A DNA stretch of 64,000 nt, from assembly GCA_029706075.1 (NCBI GenBank), contig JAINUG010000525.1, positions 1-64,000 on the forward strand, given 5' to 3'. Below, in pieces: positions 13,365 to 25,470 of this stretch; position 1 is the first letter of the stretch, and the number at the start of each line of letters is the position of its first letter. The stretch is from Aldrovandia affinis. Lineage: Eukaryota > Chordata > Actinopteri > Notacanthiformes > Halosauridae. Position numbers and translations under genes: made by a program. The notes under the pieces were generated by a model. It made no database searches, was not told where the DNA came from, and worked only from the letters and a program-made list of their open reading frames with translations.

Positions 13365-14401
13365 GTAGGCTATGTCATCAAAATGCCGTTTTGTTGTGTT
13401 TCTGTGTTATTGTAGGAGGCTAGGGAGCTAACTAGCTAAGTAATAAACAAGGTAATGCTAGCTAGATAATGTGATGCTAAGAGCTACTGCTAGACTCAAA
13501 CAGATTGAATGATGAATGCATGCTGATGCTGAGTTACCCAACCCTCACGTTTTGGCTTGAAGCTTATTAGTACCCACCTGTAGTTATTCCCAAAACTAGG
13601 CTACTATACCTGAATTGCAGAGTTGCAAAACCCTCATGCTTGCCTTGAGCCTCAAGCTTTATTATTAGGCTACCAAAATTAGTAGTAGGCTACAACATTA
13701 TATCAGTGATAATAATGTGGCTAGCTTCCATGGTGATGTCTGATTGATGTTTGTTGGGGGGGGGGGGGCGCCCAAATGCCAATCTCGCCTCGGGCACCAA
13801 AATGTGTAGAGCCAGCCCTGCTTGTGATAGCCTAATGCTGCCTTAAACCTTCATTTCCCCTCTGGGATCAATAAAGTATCTATCTATCGATCCATCTATA
13901 TATCACTAGCCCAAATTCAGGAGCTCGTACCTAGGCCTCCCAAAACATCAACAACAGTCCAGAGTTTTGATGACTCAAAACAATTACCCATTCATTTACA
14001 GTGTTACGCAAACTTTCCTTCATCATATTGAAGAATACATTGAACTGAATAGACTCTGCACCCATCTGATTGTACAAGGTTACCACCAGAGGGCCTTTTG
14101 GGCACCTTGTTGTTAAAATACCATACTTGGGTAAGATGGACTTGGCTGAATAATTAATGTGAAAATAGCAAACACAATTCAATACAAGTTCTTTATTAGA
14201 AGTGGTTGGCTCAATTAAATACAAGTGCAACATTAAGACAACCTTGTAGAAAAATAATATGACATTTATTGAACATAACGTATGAAAATAGCAAAGCACA
14301 ATTCAATACATTCATGAACAACAACTGTACGCGTGAACGGGTGTGTGTATCTGTATGTTGTGTGTGTGTGGCCGTGCTCTCCAGTTTTATATGTTGCGTT
14401 G

Positions 14402-14535
14402 AGGTACGCATTTCCGCTTGTACAGTATATTCACTGTACGTGGAAATGCGATCCTACAAGGCGGGGCTGAATGACGTCATCAGGATTCCCTGGTACAGAC
14501 GTTGTCCTGTGTATCAGGAAGTTGGAATGCGTGGT
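14402..14535 (+). promoter_or_regulatory. Promoter-like dyad with CRE, unit B
   Basis: Inverted arms CGCATTTCC / GGAAATGCG enclose GTACAGT..ACTGTAC, followed by GGCGGGGC, a perfect CRE TGACGTCA (14472-14479) and ETS core CAGGAAGT. Such a cluster is typical of TATA-less promoters. Direction is inferred as + from the downstream micro-exon. Confidence 0.45.
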
Positions 14536-14884
14536 GGAGGAACGTTAAGCACTCAAAATTATATTAATTGAAATTGCATTTCAAACATACTTAATGTAGG
14601 GACTGCACATTCCACATAAAATTAACAGACATTTAAAGGTAATCAACAATCATACAAACAAAAGGTAATCACATTTTAATCACAGATGTTAAGAAATGTG
14701 TAACTACATAGCAATCATGATTTCTCTCACTTATGTATTCTCTCAAATATTCCACTGTGATTATTCTAACACCACTTTTCTGAGAAGTCCTTCAAAACTG
14801 AACAAAACCTTTGTAAGGGTTTCTAGTGTGAACATTTCTTGAGAAAGCGGTTTCATCAATTGTCTTCCCACAAGTCCATCATTT

Positions 14885-15025
14885 TAGCAGGTGCTTTTAT
14901 CCAAACTTACAGTAGTGAATTCATGCATTTTTCAGTGTATGTGGTCCCAGTGGGGATTGAACCCACAACCTACGCGTTGCCAGCGCCATGCTCTACCTAC
15001 TGAGCTACACAGAACCACTTTAGTA
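14885..15025 (-). mobile_element. Fused tRNA-like SINE, unit B
   Basis: Only one tRNA-like head remains. Its left part matches the first SINE piece of the other units and its right part the second, as expected from a deletion between the two similar copies. Confidence 0.6.
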
Positions 15026-15367
15026 GTTAAATTTGGGTCTTGTGATTTTATTCAGACACCGACAGATGGGAAACAGCCTTACAACACTGGATCCTCCATT
15101 TGGAGTTTAACTCCAGGTCACATCCAGCACTAACCCAAATCCAAAAGCATCAACACAACAGTCCACTGAGTGTCAATTACTCACAAAAATGACTTGGAGC
15201 TTCAATAAAACCTTTCAGTACAGGTATGTGTAACAGCAATTAAAACTCTCACTGAAACAAGGGACAGTTGTCAAATAAGAGCGATTTTATGACATGAGTT
15301 TGATTCATTTATTTATTTGATTTTTTTTAACAGTAATTCATTAGGACATACAGGTTTACTTTTACAG

Positions 15368-15452
15368 GGACAGCATATGATTTTCAATATGGATGTCAGA
15401 GCATCCACTATTTTGTACCAGATTCAGCTCAGAGGCTGTAGTCTCTGAGCAG
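15368..15452 (+). pseudogene. Broken + strand micro-exon, unit B
   Basis: ATG at 15389 and the start of the micro-exon frame are kept, but an 11-base deletion after the QIQLRG codons shifts the frame into a stop before the conserved donor CAG|GTAAG. Confidence 0.45.
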
Positions 15453-16508
15453 GTAAGAAAAATACAATAATTTAAAACAACAAAACAATGTTCAAAGAAA
15501 TTGATTGAAAACTGAAAATGATTTCAGCATTAAACTTCATTGAGAAAATAATAACCTTTAATAGTCAAACAAATACAGTTTGTGTTACTACACATGCTGA
15601 TGTTACTCATTAAAAACAAATGAGATACCAGCAATAAACTTGAGACAGACTGAGATAAAATATTACCTTTATTTTACTCTTTACTGAAGACAAATCTGAA
15701 TACAAAACATATTTCAGAAGTTCAAGCTAATAACAGCCTTTATGTCCAAGTCAACACAATTGGGTAAGCCTGCGCTGTAGAACAGGGGCTCCCACATGGG
15801 TCTCTGAAGGAGCCTCAGGGGGTCCCTCATCAAATGGAAAACATTTCCCCTTTTAAGAAACATTACAACAATTTAGCAATTGTGAAACATCAATGGGTAT
15901 TTTCAAACCGCTGTTGTTCGATACTGGAATCTGTTGGTACACTACTTAATCTACAGTATATCCCTGATGATAACTAGTTTGAAAGCATGGCATTTTTACG
16001 TTATTGCCTACATTGACAATTCACAAAATGATATTATGTGATGAAGTTATTGTGCAGTAACTGAGTAATGGCCTGAGTCTAGAAAGAGGTTTTTTTCACA
16101 TACACGTGACACAGCTGCTTGCACAATCCCTGTTCACACTGTACTGCCTGTGTTCAACCTTTTAAAGACTCTAATATATCATTATATTCTATATAGACAT
16201 GTATATCATAATATCACATAGGCAATTAAATACATATTTGGGTCAGAAAATGAAGAAACAACATTTTAAGACTTTGAAAGCAGTCTGCCTGTGCCAGAAG
16301 CACAGGAAGTGATGCTCTCTGGCACAACTTCTGGGCAGCTTAGCAGGTTGGCAGCAGAGTGAAAAGGAGAGGCTGCTGTTTCTCCCACGTCAGATTCAAT
16401 TAGATCACTTATTCAATTGTGTTGCAAACTGGGTACAATTGTATGTTTTTTTTTACCTAAATGAATTCTCACCTGAAGGAATTCTCCAGTTCCTGTTCAA
16501 ACTGCATT

Positions 16509-16514
16509 TTTATT
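16509..16514 (-). terminator. Polyadenylation signal of ZNF B
   Basis: AATAAA on the minus strand 34 bp after the ZNF stop. It lies within the remains of a former finger (LNKNAV reading), so the signal arose from coding sequence. Confidence 0.5.
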
Positions 16515-16547
16515 CAAGCACTTCCCTCAATTCACACATCTGTAGGG

Positions 16548-18952
16548 CTATTCACTTGTATGAATTTTCAGGTGCTGATTTAAATTAGACTTGTGATTAA
16601 AACACTTCCCACACTCAGTACATTTGTAGGGCTTTTCACTTGTATGAATTTTCAGGTGGTGATTTAAATTAGACTTCTGATTAAAACACTTCCCACACTG
16701 AGTACACTTGTAGGGCTTTTCACCTGTGTGAATGATCTTGTGTATTTTTAAAGAAGATTGCCAATTAAAACACTTCTCACACTGTGTGCATTTGAAAGGC
16801 TTTTCACCTGTGTGAATCATCTGGTGTTTTTTTAAAGAAGACTGCTGATTAAAACACTTCCCACATTCAGTACATGTGAAGGGCTTTTCACCTGTATGAA
16901 TTCTCAGATGGTACTTTAAATAACTGTCTTGGCTAAAACACTTCCCACACTGAGTACATTTGTAAGGCTTTTCACCTGTATGAATTCTCAGATGGTACTT
17001 TAAATGACTGCCTTGGCTAAAACACTTCCCACACTGAGTACATTTGTAGGGCTTTTCACCTGTATGCATTTTCAAGTGGGTATTTAAATTACATGCTTGG
17101 CTAAAACACTTCTCACACTGAGTACATTTGTACGGCTTTTCACCTGTATGAATTCTCAGATGGTACTTTAAATAACTGTCTTGGCTAAAACACTTCCCAC
17201 ACTGAGTACATTTGTACGGCTTTTCACCTGTATGAATTTTCAGGTGGTGATTTAAATTAGACTTGTGATTAAAACACTTCCCACACTCAGTACACTTGTA
17301 GAGCTTTTTACCTGCGTGAATCGTCTTGTGTTTTTTTAAAGAAGACTGCTGATTAAAACACTTCCCACATTCAGTACATGTGAAGGGCTTTTCACCTGTA
17401 TGAATTCTCAGGTGACACCTTAAATTAGCGTGTTGGGTAAAACGCTTCTCACACTGAGTACATTTGTAGGGCTTTTCACTTGCATGAATTTTCAAGTGGG
17501 TAATTAAATTACCTTGCCTATTAAAACACTTCTCACAATGTGTGCATTTGAAAGACCTTTCACCTCCATGAGTCCTTTGGTGTTTAATTAAACTGCGTGT
17601 AAACTTAAAACAGTCTCCACAGTCAGTACATTTGTAGGGCTTTTCACCTGTGTGAATTTTATTGTGCTCATTTAAATGGGATTTCTGGGAAAAACACTTC
17701 CCACACTGAGTACACTTGTAGGGCTTTTCACCTGTGTGAATCATCTGGTGTTTTTTTAAATAAGACTGCTGATTAAAACACTTCCCACATTCAATACATT
17801 TGTAGGGCTTTTTACCTGCATGAATCGTATGGTGTTTTTTTAAATGAGACTGCCGATTAAAACACTTCCCACATTCAGTACATTTGTAGGGCTTTTACCT
17901 GCGTGAATCGTCTGGTGTTTTTTTAAAGAAGACTGCTCATTAAAACACTTCCCACATTCAGTACATGTGTAGGGCTTTTCACCTGTATGAGTTCTCAGGT
18001 GACGCCTTAAATGAGCGTGTTGGGTAAAACGCTTCTCACACTGAGTACATTTATAGGGCTTTTCACTTGCATGAATTTTCAAGTGAGTAATTAAATTACC
18101 ATGCCTATTAAAACACTTCTCACAATGTGTGCATTTAAAAGACTTTTCACCTGCATGAGTCATTTGGTGTTTAATTAAACTGCGTGTAAACTTAAAACAG
18201 TCTCCACACTGAGTACACTTGTAGGGCTTTTCACCTGTGTGAATGATCTTGTGTATTTTTAAAGAAGATTGCCAATTAAAACACTTCTCACACTGTGTGC
18301 ATTTGAAAGGCTTTTCACCTGTGTGAATCATCTGGTGTTTTTTAAAATAAGACTGCCGATTAAAACACTTCCCACATTCAGTACATTTGTAGGGCTTTTC
18401 ACCTGTGTGAATTCTCAAGTGGTCATTTAAATTAGATTGCTTATTGATATTCATGGACTCACTAACTAAACTTTCACTGGATTCACACATTCGATCAGAT
18501 TTAATAATGACACGTTTAATGTCCTGCAAGTCGCTGTCCAGTTCAGCTTTAAGGTAGCCTCCATCATCAGTCTCTGTTTTGATCTGGTCAGGATGCAGGT
18601 GGGGTACATATCCCAGCTCTGTGCTGTCAAGGCTCTCTGTCTTAATAAGATCCCCAGTGTGGGTGGAGCCCAGATCACTTTCTGTTTTTATCAGTGATGT
18701 GTGTGTGTGGTGTAGATCACTGACCCCGCTGTGTGCTGTAACACACTCTGGCTCCAGTGTGTGGAGACCTGGAGCAGCACACTCTGTCTCTGACTGTGCC
18801 ATGTGGACAGAATCCAGTCCACGGAGTTCCTCTTGTTTCTGTCTGATGCTGTGCTGCTCAGTGAGCTCTGGTAGTGTTGTCTCAGTCTCCAGTCTCAGAC
18901 AGACTACTGCCTGCATCACACTGCTGCTCAAAGCTATGCAGAAGTGCAGCTC
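16548..18952 (-). pseudogene. ZNF B: about 22-finger C2H2 protein, frameshifted
   Basis: Likely nuclear DNA-binding protein. The coding exon starts after an acceptor (TTTCCCTGCAG|GAGCTG, exon from 18952). The first ATG in frame is at 18916. The N-terminal ~165 residues are acidic, with LIKTES, LIKTES, QIKTET and YLKAE, which fit the SUMO consensus [hydrophobic]-K-x-E; no KRAB or SCAN is seen. Six fingers follow, then a one-base loss at 17893-17896 (T4 where the sister linker has T5) causes a stop at 17840. Sixteen further fingers stay open in the shifted frame from about 17890 to 16548, ending at a linker where Lys became TAG (HTSE*). Fingers use C-x2-C-x12-H-x3-H with CGKCF instead of the common CGKSF. 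A sequencing error in the homopolymer would make this an intact ~800-residue gene. Confidence 0.85.
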
Positions 18953-18972
18953 CTGCAGGGAAACAGCAGAAG
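18953..18972 (-). other. Splice acceptor before the ZNF B coding exon
   Basis: Minus strand CTTCTGCTGTTTCCCTGCAG: pyrimidine tract plus CAG. Conserved in units C, D and E (exon starts 28341, 36081, 44639). Confidence 0.75.
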
Positions 18973-19388
18973 GGATTTAGCCTGAATCAAACTGGTCCTA
19001 CTGCATCAGAGGAGAGAAGTGTGTTGACACGCATGCATCACTGCTCTAAACGTTTTTCAGATTTCAGTGGGCAAATTGGGCAATATTCAAAGAAAAGTCA
19101 ATAAATTAGCATGTATAAATGATTAAAATAGTTTAGCATGAGATTTGATCCATATGATAGCTCACATGACATGGATAATTATCCAGTATCTCCTCTTATT
19201 GATTAGTGTGCAGCAGTCTTTAGCGAACATTACCTAGTTAGCAAACGGTGCCAAGTTTGGCGATAGAATGCCTGTTCTATATTGATATTATTTTACACAC
19301 TATGGGTTCTGTCAACGACGTTTCCAGCCAGAACTTGTGAGTATCAAACCAAACGTGTATCAGTAAACTAGTTCGTTAATTAACTTAC

Positions 19389-19500
19389 CAGTGATGGACT
19401 GATCAAACGTAAAGTATGTTTAAAAATTGTATCGTCTAGCTTGGTACGCAATTCGCGTGCCTACTGGCATACCACTTATGTGCACCCCTGTATATATATG
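19389..19500 (-). promoter_or_regulatory. 5' non-coding exon and presumed promoter of ZNF B
   Basis: The exon ends CCATCACTG|GTAAGTTAAT (last base 19389), a strong donor in the right orientation for the acceptor at 18953, giving a 436-bp intron. About 100 bp upstream lies a TATATA-rich stretch and a GGGGTGCAC block that could hold the core promoter. The start site is not determined. Confidence 0.55.
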
Positions 19501-19645
19501 TATATACTGTAAATATATGCAAAAACAAAGCACAATTGACAGACGAGCAGAATCGAGTAGTTATCTAAACTAATATCTGGTTAATATATAAACGGACAAC
19601 CTGTGTAAGAGCGGCAGTGGAGAGTTCTGCAGCCCAATTGCATTT

Positions 19646-19850
19646 GCTGCACTGTAGTATAATGGTGAAGGAACTGGGCTTGTAACGCAAGTTTCAGGTT
19701 AGATTCCCAGTTGGGGCTTTGCCATTGCACCCTTGAGCAAGGTAGTTATCCCCAGTTGCTTCAGTAAATATCCAGCCGTATAAATGGATGTAGGTAAATG
19801 CATCTAAACGGCGTAAATCGCTCTGGATTAAGATAATGGATCGATAAATC
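19646..19850 (+). mobile_element. Old tRNA-derived SINE, unit B
   Basis: GTAGTATAATGG (A-box-like) and GGTTAGATTCC (B-box-like) lead a body with TTGAGCAAGGTA, CCAGTTGCTTCAGTAAATAT and ATCGCTCTGGATTAAG. It is a diverged member of the family at 54215-54450 and is shared by units B-E, so it predates the duplications. Confidence 0.65.
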
Positions 19851-21659
19851 AAGCCCAGATGAGAGGCTCGTGTGTTACAGGAGGATCCTGCTAGCGCGAA
19901 ACAAAACTAGCCACCAGCACTACTTATTTTTTTAAAGCATACCCTTATTCGCTCGTGTTATGTTCCGCTTCCTCGGTTTGATTCTCCAATGACTTTTTTC
20001 ATCCTGACGTAATTCTCGTTCTCTTTTTATTTATTCGTTTGAATGAGCAAACTGCTAACCCAAAATTCTTCTTCTTCTTGTAGAGGTAATGGCAGATATT
20101 TAACGCTGCTAAGCGCATTGCTGCCACCTGCAGGCCAGATGGACTCACACTGAAAAGAGATTCAATATTACACTAATTCTGATGTAGGTGCGAAGGGGCT
20201 ACGTTAAGACTACATACCTTTAGTATTGTTTTGGTACATATTAGTTTTTCTCTTCGTTTGTTGGCTGTATATAATTCCCTTTTGTTTGTCTTTTTCATGT
20301 TTGAATTATTTGTTTTTTTGCTGATTATTGTGCCTTGTGATCAGGGCCGGCTCAAGGCACAGGCAATACAGGCGGCTAGGGGCGGCTACATTTTTGCCCA
20401 TTTACCGCTTTTTAAAACGTTAGGTTAGTAAGCTACCGTTAGCTAACTAGCGTCTATGAAGTTATCTTAGTCCTAAAGTAGCCAAGTACTAGCTAGTTGG
20501 CTAACTGGTGTTTTCCAGAGTCTGAGTTGTAGGGTAAATAAGCTAGCGGTTAGTAAGCTCGCTAGCTATCGCTAACATTTCTTATACGGAGTTAGCTAAC
20601 GGTAGCATAGACCTAGTCTTGGCTAGCTAGCTAGCGTATATCCGCCTTGGTATGTAGCTAGCCAATTCAGAAAACGTTTATCTTATCTATTGCTCAGGGT
20701 TAGGGTTAGGGTTAGAGCTAGCTATTGAACTGCCATAATCTGTTCTACAAACTGTAGAAATGTTTAGTTGGTTGACACCATGAGCTGGCTCGATAGCTCG
20801 TTTGAAACACTTCACTCATCTTGGAAACGCATTAGCGAGCCTGGTTAACTAACGTTAACCATCTAGCTAATCGTTCAGCATAGCTAACTCTGACCTAGTA
20901 TGTTTTCTTCTAGCTATGTTTAGCCAGCTAGTTAACCTCGAGAACCCGTTATCACTGCTTACACAATAATGTTAGGGGTAGACATCCAATCTTGGTTTCC
21001 TAAGATAGCTAACAATTGCGAGCTAGTTAATAACAACTGTCAAGTGTCACTGATCTGTGTGACGACTAACTTCACGTAACCATTCTTCAATTGCTCGGGC
21101 GTTTAACAACAATCAAAAACCTGCTAGCAAGGCACATTTTTGTAACGAGGCAGCCAAAGTAGAAATCGCTAACTAAAATTGCGCATATACTGTATACTAA
21201 GATTATTAAACTAAATTAGTTTACAAGTTCACTGCACCCCTTAAGAGTTGGCTAGGGTCACTGCATGCAAGTGCCTAACGTTACTACTTTTTTGAACAGC
21301 TGACTACGAATGTCTAGAGTGTTTTAAATGTATCTAATGTTGGATAGATTAGGCTACAGGTAACCAGTCAATATAATTTAAAGGGCAGGCAAAGTGCTCC
21401 CATACATGCGATTTAAATGATGCGGGAGGCTTTTCAAGTTCAATCAATGCATTGATTCTCTATGAGAGTGAGGGACTTCCGGTGCCTGACCGATTGTCTG
21501 ATTTATGGGCGTGGCGGTGGCCCAGAAAAGTTGAAAATTCTGAACATTCGGGCAATGTTGCCCGGTAAGAGCCAATCAAATTCATGTCTTGCTCTTTTTA
21601 CCTCCCACGCGGAAACCAACACAACACCGAAATTTAGTTCCTAGTTCCGACACTTCAAC

Positions 21660-21725
21660 ATGAATGAGGAGAAACTGATAACAGCGGTCTGCAGTACCGC
21701 CATACGTTATTTAATCCTAAAAGCA
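21660..21725 (+). pseudogene. MADF-like start fragment inside hAT copy B
   Basis: Same 22-codon remnant as at 7241, start NEEKLITAV. Kept unchanged between the two copies, consistent with recent copying of the whole transposon. Confidence 0.3.
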
Positions 21726-21840
21726 TAAATATTTATAGCTAGCTAAACTTATATGGCCTACATACATCTTATTTAATGTTTGTGTTGGTTAAAAGGCAAT
21801 TTTGTATCGCATGGGTACGTTTGGAAAAACGTACCGGAGA

Positions 21841-22220
21841 CAAGTAAATGGCCGCAATTGTAAAAAGCCTTCTGAGTTTGAGTTTGCGGTTCATGATTGA
21901 AGGAAACAATACTGCTAGCCAACTAATATTTATAATAAAGATTCTCAAAATCTATGATGAACTATTCGTTTACCATGCAAAGATTTTGTAAGCACGTCGG
22001 TACAGGAGACAAATTGCGAGCCGTTTCCAGCGCAAGTAAATGGCTGCAATTGTAAAAAAGCCTTCTGAGTTTGAGTTTGCGGTTCATGATTGAAGGAAAC
22101 AATACTGCTAGCCAACTAATATTTATAATAAAGATTCTCAAAATCTATGATGAACTATTCGTTTACCATGCACAAATTTTGTAAGCACGTCGGAAGCATT
22201 TTTGAGGAAGCCATTCAAAC
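21841..22220. repeat. Tandem duplication, 192-bp period (hAT copy B)
   Basis: Two copies starting CAAGTAAATGG at 21841 and 22033, matching the pair in copy A. Confidence 0.85.
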
Positions 22221-23050
22221 GTGGGCAACGCCCACTGGGTGATTTAGTCGCCTAGTATCGCCCCCTGTTAGAATGCGGGGTAAGAGTTGGCTAGGGTCAC
22301 TGCATGCAAATGCCTTACGTTACTACTTTTTTCAACAGCTGACTACGAATGTCTAGAGTGTTTTAAATGTATCTAATGTTGGATAGATTAGGCTACAGGT
22401 AACCAGCCAATATAATTTAAAGGGCAGCCAAAGTGCTCCCATACATGCGATTTAAATGATGCGGGACGCTTTTCAAGTTCCTCCGCTAGCTATGACTTGT
22501 CTGCTTTTTGCAACGCGATAATCTCTGATTGATTCGTTGGGATTCAACATGACGTAAACACACAATGGCTTTTTTGTGCATAATTAACCAATCGTTGCGC
22601 TTCAGAGCAAAACACAGCACGCACCTGTCTTGTCTATCTCTTCACTGTAACTGCATTGACATTTAGGGAATTGTTACTTTAAAACGTAACAGGCAGAAAA
22701 ACTGTATTTCTCTATGATGGTTCAATTTTGCAATTAATCTGCGGTTCATATGCGTGCCGAACTGTGGGGGGTGATCCGTACGGATCACGGATCAACTGCT
22801 TTCCGTTACGCCACTAACTTTGACAGAGATGCTGTTACTGAGGTGGGGGATACGATCCCTGGCTGCTTGCTGAAAGTGGGGGTTACGTGCGCGCATCACA
22901 GGCAACCCACGAGACGTGCTGTCATCTGTCGGGTCAAGCGCAGGTGACGGGGTCAGAGAGGCACGCACTACTGTAGCAGTCAGGCAGAGAGCCAACATCA
23001 ACGCGACGCAAGATAGATATCAGATCGATGACAGATTTTATATTTGCACA

Positions 23051-23135
23051 ATGACTTTGAAAAGGCACAAGCCTTCAGGTGCACAGGGGAGGAAAAAACG
23101 GAGGAAGGAGGAGGAAAAAAGAGCCCAATTAAGAG
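23051..23135 (+). pseudogene. hAT transposase first exon, copy B
   Basis: 85 nt, same as at 13280: TLKRHKPSGAQGRKKRRKE followed by GTAGGC donor-like sequence. The rest of the transposase is missing. Confidence 0.6.
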
Positions 23136-24181
23136 GTAGGCTATGTCATCAAAATGCCGTTTTGTTGTGTTTCTGTGTTATTGTAGGAGGCTAGGGAGCT
23201 AACTAGCTAAGTAATAAACAAGGTAATGCTAGCTAGATAATGTGATGCTAAGAGCTACTGCTAGACTCAAACAGATTGAATGATGAATGCATGCTGATGC
23301 TGAGTTACCCAACCCTCACGTTTTGGCTTGAAGCTTATTAGTACCCACCTGTAGTTATTCCCAAAACTAGGCTACTATACCTGAATTGCAGAGTTGCAAA
23401 ACCCTCATGCTTGCCTTGAGCCTCAAGCTTTATTATTAGGCTACCAAAATTAGTAGTAGGCTACAACATTATATCAGTGATAATAATGTGGCTAGCTTCC
23501 ATGGTGATGTCTGATTGATGTTTGTTGGGGGGGGGGGCACCCAAATGCCAATCTCGCCTAGGGCACCAAAATGTGTAGAGCCGGCCCTGCTTGTGATAGC
23601 CTAATGCTGCCTTAAACCTTCATTTCCCCTCTGGGATCAATAAAGTATCTATCTATCGATCCATCTATATATCACTAACCCAAATCCAAGAGCTCGTACC
23701 TGGGCCTCCCAAAACATCAACAACAGTCCAGAGTTTTGATGACTCAAAAAAATTACCCATTCATTTACAGTGTTACGCAAACTTTCCTTCATCATATTGA
23801 AGAATACATTGAACTGAATAGACTCTGCACACAAGCTGATTATACAAGGTTACCACCAGAGGGCCTTTTGGGCACCTTATTGTTAAAATACCATACTTGG
23901 GTAAGATGGACTTGGCTGAATAATTAATGCGAAAATAGCAAAGCACAATTCAATACAAGTTCTTTATTAGAAGAGGTTGGTTCAATTAAATACAAGTGCA
24001 ACATTAAGACAGACAACCTTGTAGAAAAATAATATGACATTTATTGAACATAACGTATGAAAATAGCAAAGCACAATTCAATACATTCATTAACAACAAC
24101 TGTACGCGTGAACGAGTGTATGTATCTGTATGTTGTGTGTGTGTGGCCGTGCTCTCCAGTTTTATATGTTGCGTTGAGGTA

Positions 24182-24302
24182 CGCATTTCCGCTTGTACAG
24201 TATCTTCACTGTACATGGAAATGCGATCCTACAAGGCGGGGCTGAATGACGTCATCAGGATTCCCTGGTACAGACGTTGTCCTGTGTATCAGGAAGTTGG
24301 AA
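24182..24302 (+). promoter_or_regulatory. Promoter-like dyad with CRE, unit C
   Basis: CGCATTTCC..GTACAGT..ACTGTAC..GGAAATGCG inverted repeat, GGCGGGGC, perfect CRE TGACGTCA (24247-24254) and CAGGAAGT. It lies about 1.5 kb before the + strand micro-exon. Confidence 0.45.
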
Positions 24303-24649
24303 TGCGTGGTGGAGGAACGTTAAGCACTCAAAATTATATTAATTGAAATTGCATTTCAAACATACTTAATGTAGGGACTGCACATTCCACATAAAATTAA
24401 CAGACATTTAAAGGTAATCAACAATCATACAAACAAAAGTTAATCACATTTTAATCACAGATGTTAAGAAATGTGTAACTACATAGCAATTGTGATTTCT
24501 CTCACTTATGTATTCTCTCAAATATTCCATTGTGATTATTCTAACACCACTTTTCTGAGAAGTCCTTCAAAACTGAACAAAACCTTTGTAAGGGTTTCTA
24601 GTGTGAACATTTCTTGAGAAAGCGGTTTCATCAATTGTCTTCCCACAAG

Positions 24650-24990
24650 TCCATCATTTTAGCAGGTGCTTTTATCCAAAGCGACTTACAGTAGTGAATG
24701 CATGCATTTTTCAGTGTATGTGGTCCCAGTGGGAATTGAACCCACAACCTAAGCATTGCCAACACTGTGCTCTACCAACTGTGCTACACAGAACCAGTAT
24801 AGAAGTTTTCTACTATAACTTTACCGGACACTGCACAGCTGGGCGTTTTATTCTCCTGTGTGGATGCGCTGATGCTCCTCACAACTGCATACATTTTTTT
24901 CAGTATATGTGGTTTCAGTGGGAATCGAACCCACAACCTACAATTGTCAGCGCCATGCTCTACCTACTGAGCCACATAGAACCACTTTAG
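24650..24990 (-). mobile_element. Two tRNA-like SINE pieces, unit C
   Basis: Heads at about 24655-24800 and 24880-24985, both minus strand, B box GGTTCGATTCC-like, ending in the CAAAGCGACTTACAGTAGTG-type body for the first. Confidence 0.65.
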
Positions 24991-24999
24991 TAGTTAAAT

Positions 25000-25470
25000 T
25001 TGGGTCTTGTGATTTTCTTCAGACACCAACAGATGGGAAACAGCCTTACAACACTGGACAGACCAGCACTGGATCCTCCATTTGGTGTGTAACTCCAGGT
25101 GGTGGACCGACCTTCTGCAATCGGTCAGGACCGCAGAATCACCTGCGATGTTCCGCAAGAGACTCAAAACCCACCTTTTCACTCCACTCCACTACCACTA
25201 AATTCTGTACATCTAATTGTCATCACCACTGCCGACCTGCTCAACACTTCTTCTCATTTAATAAAAAAAATTTAAAAATGTAATAACCTTTTCCTTCCCA
25301 GTGTTACAGGTATGGTATGCAGCTGCCTACAACGATGTCTATCGCTGTATTACTGCACTGATCTGTAGTGCGAACTAAGATTATTCCTATCATGTATTAA
25401 TGCACACCTTGTAAGTCGCTCTGGATAAGAGTGTCTGCTAAAAGCTTACAATTTAAATGTAAAATGCAGG
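25000..25470 (+). mobile_element. LINE 3' fragment, unit C
   Basis: Same piece as in units A and E. Tail TTGTAAGTCGCTCTGGATAA, GTCTGCTAAAAGC and AAATGTAAAATG. Confidence 0.6.

Larger units (their letters stand above)
5932..13820 (+). mobile_element. hAT-family transposon (copy A) with nested LTR element and LINE
   Basis: Left end CAGGGCCGGCTCAAGG (5932), right end GAGCCAGCCCTG (to 13820), giving CAGGGC-type inverted termini. It is flanked by 8-bp CTTGTGAT at 5924-5931 and 13821-13828. Without the nested elements (7962-10807 and 11165-12959) the body is about 3.24 kb, matching copy B. The 8-bp duplication and the KPSGAQGRKKRR exon at 13280 point to the hAT superfamily (Tip100-like, an inference). 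Only that first exon of the transposase is recognisable, so it is non-autonomous. Confidence 0.85.
13821..20341 (-). repeat. Segmental duplication unit B
   Basis: Same order of blocks as unit C. Distinguishing marks: the two SINE pieces are fused by a deletion, the LINE 3' fragment is missing (as in D), the ZNF N-terminus is C-like, and no Tc1 or solo LTR is present. It keeps the GAAACATTACAACAATTTAGC stretch that D and E also have. Confidence 0.85.
20342..23589 (+). mobile_element. hAT-family transposon, complete copy B
   Basis: 3,248 bp from CAGGGCCGGCTCAAGG to GAGCCGGCCCTG, flanked by CTTGTGAT at 20334-20341 and 23590-23597. It contains an internal ~190-bp direct duplication (about 21240-21440 and 22280-22480), a 192-bp tandem repeat, three TTAGGG units (20695-20714), the MADF-like fragment and one transposase exon. 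No catalytic domain is visible. Confidence 0.88.

Noticed and set aside
18466..18980. + and - strand frames overlapping the ZNF N-terminus (133 and 70 codons, repeated in each unit)
   Set aside because: Frame shadows of the acidic ZNF N-terminus. They recur only because the units are duplicated.
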